Positions 7,600 to 15,055 of a stretch of 64,000 nucleotides of DNA are shown here, piece by piece (within the stretch, counting starts at the first letter, position 1; each line of letters begins with the position of its first letter). The notes beneath the pieces were generated by a model. The model worked only from the letters and a program-made list of their open reading frames with translations, did no database searches and had not been told where the DNA came from. Made by a program: the position numbers and the translations under genes. The stretch is from the NCBI GenBank assembly GCA_934565655.1, contig CAKTIE010000010.1, positions 6,218 to 70,217 on the forward strand, written 5' to 3'. Source of the stretch: an uncultured Oscillospiraceae bacterium (GTDB lineage: Bacteria; Bacillota; Clostridia; Oscillospirales; Oscillospiraceae).

Positions 7600-8520
7600 C
7601 TACTGAAACATTTGCTGTCCCTGTGTCTGTTCGGGAAAAGGTGACTCTAAACGCCGCAGCCGACCAAACTCCGTTTCTACCACATGGTCATTTTCCATGC
7701 AGTCAGTACCATACTTTTCAAAGTCCATGTAACCTTCCAGTTCGCGGACGGCCTCATCGTCCAGTCCCAGCGTTTCCTGCAAGCGCTGCTGACCATAGCC
7801 GTAGGTATCTACGATGCGCTGGTAGTTATCCAGATTCTGCAGGAGCTCTAAAGCTCCACGCAAAGTTTCCGGCTTCTCGGCATCCAACACAGCGGCATAG
7901 GTCAGAAGCATCCCGTCCTTCTGCCAGATGCCTTCCAATGCTTCCGCAAAGTCGTTGTAATCCTCTACGGCAGGGCAATCCGTGTCGCAGATCAGTTCTC
8001 CAATATAAGGTACCTTGAAGCGAATATCACGGAGCATCGCATCCGCGAAAACATCGATGTCGAGGTAAGCCTTCACGGCGCTGAGGTAATCCTCGTCAGC
8101 GGGGAGGACGAGGGTGTAGTCCGGCTTTCCATCGACGCGCAATGTCATGCGGAGCATTTCATCCCGGTTCTCATCTCTCCAAGGTTCTGCCGGTGAAAGG
8201 TAGCTGCGGTCGGTTGCCATATCCGGCGTCAGCAGACTGCGGGCATTTGGGACAAAAGCGCTGTATCGGGCGTAGTTGTACCCCTGCGGGTCAACGAGGA
8301 TGCCGTCTGTTCCCTCCGCATCGAGGATGAGCAGGCAGTGCCTGGCAGCATCATCGTGCCGGATGGCATTTTTGTTCTCTGCGATGAAATCATAGTCCGC
8401 CAGCAGCGCACGACTGAACTGCTGAAACCGTTGGGCGGGCAGCTCGATGACCTTATCCACGACACAGGCTTCGCCTTCATATTCAGACTGCTTTCGCCTC
8501 AGTTCTGCCTGAATGATCAT
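7600..8520 (-). CDS. ArdA-like two-part protein (DUF6329-like N-terminus)
   Basis: A 306-residue acidic protein. The first 125 residues (MIIQAELRRKQSEYEGEACV onward) form a domain I associate with DUF6329 proteins of ICEs, with moderate certainty. The second half (PADEDYLSAVKAYLDID, VEDYNDFAEALEGIWQKDG, LDNYQRIVDTYGYGQQRLQE) has the spacing and acidity of ArdA modules seen in the two neighbouring ArdA-like proteins. The ATG overlaps the stop of the upstream ArdA gene (8517-8520, ATGA), so the products are probably made in fixed ratio. Anti-restriction activity is inferred from similarity and position. Confidence 0.6.
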   Translation of the reverse strand: MIIQAELRRKQSEYEGEACVVDKVIELPAQRFQQFSRALLADYDFIAENKNAIRHDDAARHCLLILDAEGTDGILVDPQGYNYARYSAFVPNARSLLTPDMATDRSYLSPAEPWRDENRDEMLRMTLRVDGKPDYTLVLPADEDYLSAVKAYLDIDVFADAMLRDIRFKVPYIGELICDTDCPAVEDYNDFAEALEGIWQKDGMLLTYAAVLDAEKPETLRGALELLQNLDNYQRIVDTYGYGQQRLQETLGLDDEAVRELEGYMDFEKYGTDCMENDHVVETEFGRLRRLESPFPEQTQGQQMFQ

Positions 8521-9701
8521 GCCATACCTCCCATCTCCATGTGACTACTCTGACTGCCATCCATGATCTCCGCCAGACTGGTATAGCCTTTGTAGGCGAT
8601 ATAGCCTCTGTCTGTAAACATTCCGTCCTCCTCATTCATGCGCTGCAGAGCGTAGCCTTCATAATCGTAGAACTCGTCCAAATTCTCATCGTAGTCGAAG
8701 TGACCGGACCGCTGGATCATGTACTTCCCATACTCTGCCGGGGAATGTGCGCCGGGAGCGAAATCGAACAGGTCAAGATTCTCCACGAGATTCTTGACCT
8801 GTTCTGCATTCTGAGGCTTTGCCAGCGTTACCACAGCGCCCAGCTTTTTCATATCATCCGAGGAAAGCGCATCTGCTGCCTGTGCCAGGGCATTGAGATC
8901 CGCAAGGCTTTCCTGTTCCATATCCAGCAGCACATCCACTTCATCCGGCAGTTGAGTATCCTCCAGCCGAAGTCGGATATCCGCAGGATCCGTGATACCT
9001 GCACGCTGGAGAGTGCGGTCGATCTCCTCCTGTGCCATGGGAAGGTACATCCATGTGATATGCTCGGTGTCCTCCGGCTCGGACTTCGCGGTCACCGCAA
9101 CCGTGATGGCATTCGGCTCATAGTAGTAGCAGGGGAAGAATCGTCCGTCGTAGACCTGCTCCAGCTTCATGCCGTTATCATAGACCACACCGTAGGGCGT
9201 GATCGTACCGCTGCCGCTCTCGATAAGCCGCCGTGCTGTTGCCTCACCATCCAATGCATCCAGTTCCTCCGTTTTGGCGCTGCCGCCGTGCAGATTCATG
9301 TAGTGATCCCGGCCAACAGCGGAGAGGTCAGAAAAATCTGTGATGACCGTGGCCTGTTGGCAGCAGAAGGTCAGGTTGATTAGATCCTTCAGTTCAAAAA
9401 GCTCCAGCTTGTGAGCCATCGCCTGAAACTGAGCGGCTTCGCCGGTATCAAAGCTATCCAGCCGTTTGGCAAGGTAGTTTAGCTCCTCCACATTGACCGT
9501 GAGCATCTCCGTGCGCTTGAGCACAGAGTAAAAGCTGTTGATCTCCTGTACCTGGCAGTCGGCTTTGACCGCATCGCCAATCTCCAGAGCCTCCAGCAGT
9601 TCCATGCAGTGCGCGTACTGGTCGTGGGGGATGGGGAACGGGATAGTTGCCACGCCATATTCCGGGTGATGCGGATTGCCGAGCACCGCTTGTATCATCA
9701 T
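8517..9701 (-). CDS. Antirestriction protein, ArdA family (copy 2)
   Basis: A 394-residue acidic protein. Segments such as VQEINSFYSVLKRTEML with VEELNYLAKRLDSFDTGEA, followed by FQAMAHKLELFELKDLINLT, are the recurrent pattern of the Clostridial ArdA-domain family. The second half repeats it (VDVLLDMEQESLADLNALAQ, then VENLDLFDFAPG), then YGKYMIQRSGHFDYDENLDE. Known ArdA proteins act as DNA mimics against type I restriction. The ATG overlaps the stop of the upstream cysteine-rich gene (9698-9701), and its own stop overlaps the next start: a three-gene coupled chain. Length again suggests two modules. Confidence 0.82.
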   Translation of the reverse strand: MMIQAVLGNPHHPEYGVATIPFPIPHDQYAHCMELLEALEIGDAVKADCQVQEINSFYSVLKRTEMLTVNVEELNYLAKRLDSFDTGEAAQFQAMAHKLELFELKDLINLTFCCQQATVITDFSDLSAVGRDHYMNLHGGSAKTEELDALDGEATARRLIESGSGTITPYGVVYDNGMKLEQVYDGRFFPCYYYEPNAITVAVTAKSEPEDTEHITWMYLPMAQEEIDRTLQRAGITDPADIRLRLEDTQLPDEVDVLLDMEQESLADLNALAQAADALSSDDMKKLGAVVTLAKPQNAEQVKNLVENLDLFDFAPGAHSPAEYGKYMIQRSGHFDYDENLDEFYDYEGYALQRMNEEDGMFTDRGYIAYKGYTSLAEIMDGSQSSHMEMGGMA

Positions 9702-10390
9702 GTTTCATCCACTCCTTTTTCCAAATTCAAAACCACATCTCCGTACTTGGCCATCAGCAGTGCGCCGGTGATCAGGTGGAACGCCTCATCTGTGACCAAT
9801 TCCGGAGACGCAAGGTCTGCAAGAGTGATATTGCAGCAGCCGACAGCAATGGCCTTCGCCGCCTGGTAAACACTATAGAGCTCCGGCTCAATCCCTCCGA
9901 GACAGACGCTTTGGAAGTCAAAGCCGTCGTTCCCGCATTTCCAGACCATCCTGCGCCAAAGGCTCTCATACGCCGTGAGCAGGAAGAGGGCGGCTTTGTT
10001 CCGGTCGGACAAGCGCCAGCAGCGTTCTCGCCAGTGTGTCCATCTTCGCCGGTGGGCATCGGACAGGAAAAATTGAGCCTTTTTTTCTCTGAATTGCTGA
10101 CGCATCCGTTTCCGGAGCTGCGATCCCATAGAGGGTGCGAAGCAGTCCCTCACGAACGAATTCAACTCCAGTACGCCTGCTTCGATCCGTTCCTCCAGGC
10201 AGGTGCATTCGCACAGGCGGCACGGATGCTTGCGGACATAGTTCTGGCAGTATTCGCACGCCACATCTTTGGGCGTGTAATGGAATGGGCTGCGGTATAT
10301 CCCGCCACCTCGGGGCTTTTGACCAGGCTGAGACATCATCAACTGCTCCAGCGCCTGCAGCGGCGTGTCTCGCATGAAATAACACGGCAT
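9698..10390 (-). CDS. Cysteine-rich conserved element protein
   Basis: A 230-residue protein with a cysteine cluster at about 45-64 (CEYCQNYVRKHPCRLCECTC), which looks like a metal-binding knuckle, followed by a basic helical region (SQLRKRMRQQFREKK, then RRRWTHWRERCW). The C-terminal third is helical, with further cysteines. The basic tract plus metal site would suit nucleic-acid binding, but I recognise no named family. GAGGAG seven bases before the ATG fixes the start. It leads the coupled chain with the ArdA-type genes and follows the terminator at 10417-10452 by only 26 bases, so any promoter must overlap that terminator. Confidence 0.65.
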   Translation of the reverse strand: MPCYFMRDTPLQALEQLMMSQPGQKPRGGGIYRSPFHYTPKDVACEYCQNYVRKHPCRLCECTCLEERIEAGVLELNSFVRDCFAPSMGSQLRKRMRQQFREKKAQFFLSDAHRRRWTHWRERCWRLSDRNKAALFLLTAYESLWRRMVWKCGNDGFDFQSVCLGGIEPELYSVYQAAKAIAVGCCNITLADLASPELVTDEAFHLITGALLMAKYGDVVLNLEKGVDET

Positions 10391-10416
10391 AAACGAACTC
10401 CTCTCTGAAACGAATA

Positions 10417-10452
10417 AAGGGCCGGAATCTTATTGCTAAGACTCCGGCCCTT
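10417..10452 (-). terminator. Intrinsic terminator between the first two element genes
   Basis: The arms AAGGGCCGGAATC and GACTCCGGCCCTT (10417-10429 with 10440-10452) form a strong stem followed on the minus strand by TATTCG. It lies 11 bases after the stop of the gene at 10464. Confidence 0.75.
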
Positions 10453-10463
10453 ACCGTTTGATA

Positions 10464-11156
10464 TTACATTGTTTGCTCCTGCGTCGGTTCTGCGTCCTGC
10501 TGCTGGATACGCTCCATGATGTCAGGCAGACACTCCTCGATCTGCTTTCGTACCTCCTGAATCGTCTTTTCCTGATCGTATGACAGTTCAAAACCGCCCT
10601 GCAGGGTGTCCGTACAGCAGCGATAGATCTCAATAAGCTGCTCCTCCCGGAAGAGCTGCTGCTTGGGGATCAGTCCGGAGCGAACGGCAAAGTCCCGCTT
10701 CACCGCGTCATAGTTGCCGGACGAATATAGACCGGTGTAGTAATGACCATGACATACGCCCTTGCGATCAAAGCTCCAGTCCCAAGTAACGAACTGGGCA
10801 CCATATTTACTCTGGATACCGGCCAGCACGATGCCGTTGAAATCTGCCAGCACCTTGTAGCCGTCCTCCAGACCGTCGGCTTTCAAAAAGGGCGCCGTCT
10901 CCATCTGCCGCATATACTCCGCTGTGGTCCTGACGATCTCATACACCTTGTCCTTGGCATCGATCCGTTCCGGCTCGTCGATATCCTCATTGCGGTAGGT
11001 AATGCCGCCGTTCTCGGTCACCTCACACAGCGGTGCGCCGTCAAGCAGGACACGAAGCCCGCCAGTGTGAGTCCTATCCGTGTGAAATCCTTCTCGGGCA
11101 AGGACGATTGCTGTCTCTCTGAGGTAACGGTTCTTTTCTTCTGCGCTGATACTCAT
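10464..11156 (-). CDS. Conserved element-terminal protein of unknown function
   Basis: A 230-residue soluble protein starting MSISAEEKNRYLRETA. The central part (LADFNGIVLAGIQSKYGAQF, then VTWDWSFDRKGVCHGHYYTG) and the C-terminal part (EEQLIEIYRCCTDTLQGGFE, then YDQEKTIQEVRKQIEECLPD) are familiar from hypothetical proteins common in Clostridial ICEs, but no function is known to me. The start is set by GGAGG six bases before the ATG; a longer frame lacks a site. An intrinsic terminator stands just 19 bases upstream of the start codon, on the same strand, and another directly downstream, so this gene seems to be a separately controlled unit at the element edge. Confidence 0.7.
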   Translation of the reverse strand: MSISAEEKNRYLRETAIVLAREGFHTDRTHTGGLRVLLDGAPLCEVTENGGITYRNEDIDEPERIDAKDKVYEIVRTTAEYMRQMETAPFLKADGLEDGYKVLADFNGIVLAGIQSKYGAQFVTWDWSFDRKGVCHGHYYTGLYSSGNYDAVKRDFAVRSGLIPKQQLFREEQLIEIYRCCTDTLQGGFELSYDQEKTIQEVRKQIEECLPDIMERIQQQDAEPTQEQTM

Positions 11157-11540
11157 ATAACTCCTCCCGTGTGCAAAAAAATAAGGCCGGAACAATCATG
11201 TTCCGACCTACAAATACAGGCACTGCGACCAGCGCCCTTTTTGAAATGAAAAAGGGCGCCGCTCCATTGGTCTGGCAAGACCAACAAAACGACGCCCAAA
11301 TCTTTGTGATTCTTTTTTAAGAAAAATACCGCTGTCAGCCGGAAAAATCGCCGCTCAAAAAGGGCGCTGGCTGAATGCATCTGCCTGAAAAGAGAAAACG
11401 TCCGGTTCGAATCGGGGCAGACGCCCTGAAACGGCGATTTGCATCTATGGTTTGAAAGAAGAAATCCGGGCCTGAAAAAGCCCGGAAACGGTTGATGCGC
11501 CTGGCTTTTCGCCAGACGCATCTATACCGTTTCGTTAATA
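11157..11540 (-). other. Gene-free hairpin-rich leader between element and tRNA-Cys
   Basis: No convincing gene lies here. On the minus strand, moving away from the tRNA, I see hairpins at 11494-11522, 11464-11487, 11267-11284 (TTGGTCT/AGACCAA), 11232-11259 (GCGCCCTTTTT/AAAAAGGGCGC) and 11184-11209. Short open frames crossing it have no ribosome binding site. It is either the 5' leader of the first element gene or part of the element end used in recombination. Confidence 0.6.
11175..11209 (-). terminator. Intrinsic terminator or attenuator just before the first element gene
   Basis: The arms 11184-11194 and 11199-11209 (AGGTCGGAACA / TGTTCCGGCCT read on the minus strand) form an 11-bp stem with one mismatch, followed by TATTTTTTT. 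The ribosome binding site of the gene ending at 10464 begins about ten bases further on. It would stop read-through from tRNA-Cys or act as an attenuator. Confidence 0.75.
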
Positions 11541-11615
11541 TGGAGGTGACACCCGGATTTGAACCGGGGAATGAGGGTTTTGCAGACCCTTGCCTTACCA
11601 CTTGGCTATGTCACC
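11541..11615 (-). tRNA. tRNA-Cys (GCA)
   Basis: On the minus strand the acceptor arms GGTGACA (11609-11615) and TGTCACC pair, the anticodon loop is CTGCAAA with anticodon GCA, the T-loop is TTCAAAT flanked by CCCGG/CCGGG, the discriminator base is T (a known cysteine identity base), and CCA is encoded at 11541-11543. The full length with CCA is 75 bases. The conjugative element begins directly after the 3' end. Confidence 0.97.
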
Positions 11616-11714
11616 GAGGCGTGATGTCCGAGGGACATTATACAATACCCGGCGGCACTTGTCAAGGGAAAAGAAAAATTTCCTGTGAATAAAATTTTTT
11701 GACGAAAGAAGGGC

Positions 11715-12971
11715 TTATTCCTTGGCGTGGACGTTGATGAATTCCGCCCGCAGCTTGGAATACAGGATGGTTTGGCTGCTGTACAGTCCGCAGTAGCCGC
11801 TGAGCAGATAGCTGATGGCGCAGGCGAAGGCAAAATACAGCACGCCGTCCGCGCTGCCGAACAACTCCATGCTCAGCAGTACCGAGGCGATGGGGCAGTT
11901 CACCGCGCCGCAGAACACGGCGATCAGGCCGATGGCCGCGCCGAAGCCGCCGGGCAGGCCCAGCGCCTGGGCTGCCACGCAGCCGAAGGTGGCGCCCACA
12001 AAGAAGGAGGGGACTACCTCGCCGCCCTTGAAGCCGCAGCCGATGGTGACGGCGGTGAACAGGATCTTGAGGAACCAGGCCCATGGCGCGGCCTGGCCCT
12101 GCTCCACCGCGCGGGTGATGATGTCCATGCCCGCGCCGTTGTAGTCGCGGCCCAGCAGCAGCGTCAGGCCGATGATCAGGAAGCCGCCCACGGCAGCGCG
12201 GATATACGGATTTTTCAGCCCCTTCACCGCACCGTGCTCAATGAAATGCATGCCCCGCACGAACAGAATGGACACCAGCGCGCAGCCGATGGCCAGCAGC
12301 ATCACCAGAAACATGGTCCACACATCCAGTGCCGGCAGCGTCACCGTAAAGCGGGTGGGGGAGACCCCCAGCAGCGTGGCGATCAGATATCCCACCGACG
12401 CCGCCATCAGGCAGGGGATCAGCCCGGCATAGTACAGCACGCCCACACTGATGACCTCCAGCGCGAACACAGTGGCCGTCAGCGGCGTACCGAACAGGGC
12501 GGAGAACACGGCGCTCATGCCGCACAGCGTGGCCAGCGGCAGATCCTTTTCCCCCAGATGCAAAGCTTTTCCGGTACGGTAGCCGATGCCGCCGCCGATC
12601 TGCAGGGCTGCGCCCTCGCGTCCCGCCGAGCCGCCCAGCAAGTGGGTCAGGCAGGTGGAGATGAAGATGAGGGGTACCAATAAAATAGGAACATCCTTGC
12701 CGAAATGGACGGATTCGATGATGTTGTTGGTGCCGCGGCCCTCCATGTGGGCCAGACGGTATAGCCCCACGATCACCACACCGCCTACCGGCAGCAGCCA
12801 GATGATCCACGGATGCATGAGCCGCAGCTCCGTGGCCTGCTCCACGCCGATGTGGAAGGCTGCGCCCACCACGCCGCCGATGAGACCCACGCCGCCGCCG
12901 ATGCACAGCCATTTGGCCAGCGCGATGATATACAGGGAGATATGTTGAAAAAAGCCTTTGACGCGTTCCAT
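11715..12971 (-). CDS. ClC-family anion channel/antiporter, possibly fluoride type
   Basis: A 418-residue polytopic membrane protein. It has the ClC selectivity-filter motifs GGSAGREGAALQIGG, GMSAVFSALFGTPLTATVF and GCGFKGGEVVPSFFVGA. The GGSAGREG form instead of the classical GSGIP serine motif, and the FKGGEV motif, resemble the fluoride-exporting CLC-F branch. Chloride versus fluoride is left open because I see no fluoride riboswitch upstream. AAGGAG six bases before this ATG is preferred over a start 39 bases earlier. It stands alone between tRNA-Cys and a divergent lipoprotein gene. Confidence 0.85.
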   Translation of the reverse strand: MERVKGFFQHISLYIIALAKWLCIGGGVGLIGGVVGAAFHIGVEQATELRLMHPWIIWLLPVGGVVIVGLYRLAHMEGRGTNNIIESVHFGKDVPILLVPLIFISTCLTHLLGGSAGREGAALQIGGGIGYRTGKALHLGEKDLPLATLCGMSAVFSALFGTPLTATVFALEVISVGVLYYAGLIPCLMAASVGYLIATLLGVSPTRFTVTLPALDVWTMFLVMLLAIGCALVSILFVRGMHFIEHGAVKGLKNPYIRAAVGGFLIIGLTLLLGRDYNGAGMDIITRAVEQGQAAPWAWFLKILFTAVTIGCGFKGGEVVPSFFVGATFGCVAAQALGLPGGFGAAIGLIAVFCGAVNCPIASVLLSMELFGSADGVLYFAFACAISYLLSGYCGLYSSQTILYSKLRAEFINVHAKE

Positions 12972-13090
12972 AGCGTGCTCCTTTTCTGTCAGCTTCCGAC
13001 ATTTTAACACCCTCTTTATCTGTTGTCAATCATACCCCGTAGGCGGAAATTTCCGTGCATTGATCCTGTCATATCTTTTTCTGAGAATAC

Positions 13091-13119
13091 TTGTGCCGCA
13101 GCGGATTTTCGCTTATACT
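13091..13119 (+). promoter_or_regulatory. Candidate promoter for the small lipoprotein
   Basis: TTGTGC (13091-13096), 17 bases, TATACT (13114-13119), about 55 bases before the start codon. A second -10-like TATAAT overlaps downstream at 13120. The -35 match is only fair. Confidence 0.4.
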
Positions 13120-13174
13120 TATAATAATGAAATCACTACGGAGAGTAAAAACAAAATTGAAGGAGGTTTGTGAT

Positions 13175-13615
13175 ATGATGAAGAAAGCGATGCTCATATT
13201 GCTGTCGATCGTTTGCGCCGTTGCACTGGTGGGCTGCGGAGGCAATACGGCAGCGGAAGTCAAGATTGATTATGGCACCTCTTCCATTTACTCGGAAGCG
13301 GATATGGATGCGGCAATAGAACTGATCAAAGAAGCGTTTACCACATGGGATGCATGGGATGGGTGTGAACTGCACGGTATTTCCTATGCAGGTGATGATA
13401 AATGCAGCGCAGCCAATATTAAGTGGATGAATGAGTTGGAAAAGGCCAACGATGCGGAGCAGACCTTTACGCAATGCATCATGTTTGAGAGCAGCTTCCA
13501 TTCACCGAAAACAAACAGCGGCACATGGAATGCAGACCAGGAGTATACGGGCTGGCAATGGTGGCTGGCCCGTGCGGATGGCGGCCGGTGGAAAATAATG
13601 ACCTTCGGCTATTGA
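13175..13615 (+). CDS. Small secreted lipoprotein of unknown function
   Basis: 146 residues. A type II signal peptide MMKKAMLILLSIVCAVALVG is followed by the lipobox cysteine and a short linker. The mature part is soluble, with tryptophans and cysteines (WDGCELHGISYAGDDKC, then EYTGWQWWLARADGG). AAGGAGG eight bases before the ATG fixes the start; the frame upstream of it has no site. It would be anchored to the outer face of the membrane. I do not recognise the mature domain. It is a single-gene unit. Confidence 0.75.
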   Translation: MMKKAMLILLSIVCAVALVGCGGNTAAEVKIDYGTSSIYSEADMDAAIELIKEAFTTWDAWDGCELHGISYAGDDKCSAANIKWMNELEKANDAEQTFTQCIMFESSFHSPKTNSGTWNADQEYTGWQWWLARADGGRWKIMTFGY

Positions 13616-13711
13616 CGCGAAAGCCGGAACTGCCCCGTGGGCGGTTTGTACGATGAAAACTGACATTTTGTCAGCAAGCCATACAAATTTTGCAATTTTT
13701 CATTTTCACAG

Positions 13712-13740
13712 TTGATTCTCGCAGAAATATGCCGTATACT
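13712..13740 (+). promoter_or_regulatory. Promoter for serC
   Basis: TTGATT (13712-13717), a 17-base spacer and TATACT (13735-13740), 56 bases before the serC ATG. Confidence 0.7.
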
Positions 13741-13796
13741 ATGGGTACGAGCAAAATTTGTAAGCCCTACTTATTTAAATTGAGGAGGAAAACGAA

Positions 13797-14885
13797 ATGA
13801 AATACGGTCGTACATTTAACTTCTCCGCCGGCCCCGCCATGATGCCGGAGAGCGTGCTGGAGGAGATCCGCGACGAGATGATGAACTACCGCGGCAGCGG
13901 CATGTGCGTCATGGAGATGAGCCACCGTTCCAAGGTGTTCCAGCAGATCGCTGACGAGGCCGAGGCCGACCTGCGCAAGCTGATGAACATCCCCGATAAC
14001 TACAAGGTCCTGTTCATCCAGGGCGGCGGCACCCTGCAGTTCGCCATGGTGGCCATGAACCTGATGAAGAACGGCAAGGCCTGCTATGTGGAGACCGGCG
14101 CGTGGTCCAAGAAGGCCATTGCCGAGGCCAAGAAGTACGGCGAGGTGCAGGTCGTTGCCTCCTCCGCTGATAAGAACTTCTCCTACATCCCCGACTGCTC
14201 TGATCTGGACATTCCTGAGGATGCCGACTATGTCTACATCTGCGAGAATGAGACCATCAACGGCACCACCTGGAACAAGCTGCCCAACACCAAGGGCCAT
14301 GTCCTGGTGTCCGACCAGTCCTCCATGTTCCTGTCCAAGCCCTGCAACGTGTCCGACTACGGCCTGATCTGGGCCGGTGTCCAGAAGAACGTGGGCCCCG
14401 CCGGTATGGCCGTGGTCATCATCCGCGAGGATCTGATCCGCGACGATCTGGATCCCAAGACCCCCATCTACATGAAGTATAAGACCCATGCCGACAACGA
14501 CAGCATGTACAACACCCCCAACTGCTGGGCCATCTACTGCTGCGGCAAGGTGTTCAAGTATCTGCTGAGCATCGGCGGCCTGGAGGAGATGCACAAGCGC
14601 AACATCGCCAAGGCCAAGGTCATTTATGACTTCCTGGACAGCTCCAAGCTGTTCAAGGGCGCTGTTGTCCCCGAGGATCGCAGCCTGATGAACATCCCCT
14701 TCGTCACCGGCGACAAGGATCTGGACGCCGCTGTGGTGGCCGCTTCCAAGGAGGCCGGCTTCGATAACCTGAAGGGCCACAAGTCCGTGGGCGGCCTGCG
14801 CGCCAGCGTGTACAACGCCATGCCCATCGAGGGCGCTCAGGCTCTGGTGGAGTTCCTGACCAAGTTCGAGGCGGAGCACAAGTAA
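13797..14885 (+). CDS. serC: Phosphoserine aminotransferase
   Basis: A 362-residue PLP enzyme of the class V aminotransferase fold, converting 3-phosphohydroxypyruvate and glutamate to phosphoserine in serine synthesis. Visible family signatures: RTFNFSAGPAMMPESVLEEI at the N-terminus, FIQGGGTLQFAMVAMNLM, and the region around DYGLIWAGVQKNVGPAGMAV, where the PLP-binding lysine sits. The length is typical. GAGGAGG precedes the ATG. serA follows on the same strand after 170 bases that hold an interspersed repeat. No serB homologue is in view. Confidence 0.96.
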   Translation: MKYGRTFNFSAGPAMMPESVLEEIRDEMMNYRGSGMCVMEMSHRSKVFQQIADEAEADLRKLMNIPDNYKVLFIQGGGTLQFAMVAMNLMKNGKACYVETGAWSKKAIAEAKKYGEVQVVASSADKNFSYIPDCSDLDIPEDADYVYICENETINGTTWNKLPNTKGHVLVSDQSSMFLSKPCNVSDYGLIWAGVQKNVGPAGMAVVIIREDLIRDDLDPKTPIYMKYKTHADNDSMYNTPNCWAIYCCGKVFKYLLSIGGLEEMHKRNIAKAKVIYDFLDSSKLFKGAVVPEDRSLMNIPFVTGDKDLDAAVVAASKEAGFDNLKGHKSVGGLRASVYNAMPIEGAQALVEFLTKFEAEHK

Positions 14886-14919
14886 ATCCCTTAAAGGGGA
14901 GCGTTACGATAGGCCTTGT

Positions 14920-15004
14920 GTAGGGGGCGGCGTCCTCGACGCCCCGCCGTTTACCGGAGAATCTATCGTAGTTTGTGCGGGCCGTCGGGGACGCCGGCCC
15001 CTAC
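14920..15004. repeat. Interspersed palindromic repeat, copy 1 (GTAGGGGGCGG...GGCCCCTAC)
   Basis: An 85-base element with long imperfect terminal inverted repeats: the left end GTAGGGGGCGGCGTC and the reverse complement of the right end GTAGGGGCCGGCGTC. A second copy of 86 bases lies at 47854-47939 and shares both ends and the centre (TTTACCGGA, TTGTGCGGGCCGTCGGGG). It lies between serC and serA and could form a hairpin in the transcript. Confidence 0.85.
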
Positions 15005-15055
15005 GCTTCCTTCATCGCACCCCACAACAACATATAATAAAAGGAGATATTTACC

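Larger units (their letters stand above)
1..11540. mobile_element. Terminal part of an integrative conjugative element next to tRNA-Cys
   Basis: Every gene from 1 to 11156 is on the minus strand, tightly packed, often with overlapping ATGA or TGATG junctions. The products (ArdA-type antirestriction proteins, D12 adenine methylase, DUF3849, DUF4314, SpoVG-like, AbrB-like, YodL-like) are families known as cargo of Clostridial conjugative elements. The block stops at the 3' end of tRNA-Cys, the usual side for tRNA-directed integration. No integrase, relaxase or coupling protein lies in the window, so the element type and its other end are unknown. The assignment rests on gene content and position; the attachment repeat cannot be shown because only one end is visible. 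Confidence 0.8.

Noticed and set aside
11399..11421. TCCGGTTCGAATCGGGG looks like a tRNA T-arm
   Set aside because: The flanking arms are not complementary and there is no anticodon or acceptor arm around it, so a tRNA gene is not supported.
11492..11692. Plus-strand open frame across tRNA-Cys
   Set aside because: Translation of the tRNA sequence (the usual TPGFEPGNEGF-type artefact); no ribosome binding site.
12972..13090. Possible fluoride riboswitch before the ClC gene
   Set aside because: I looked for the conserved GGTGATGG and CTGATGACTCCTA-type segments on the minus strand and did not find them.
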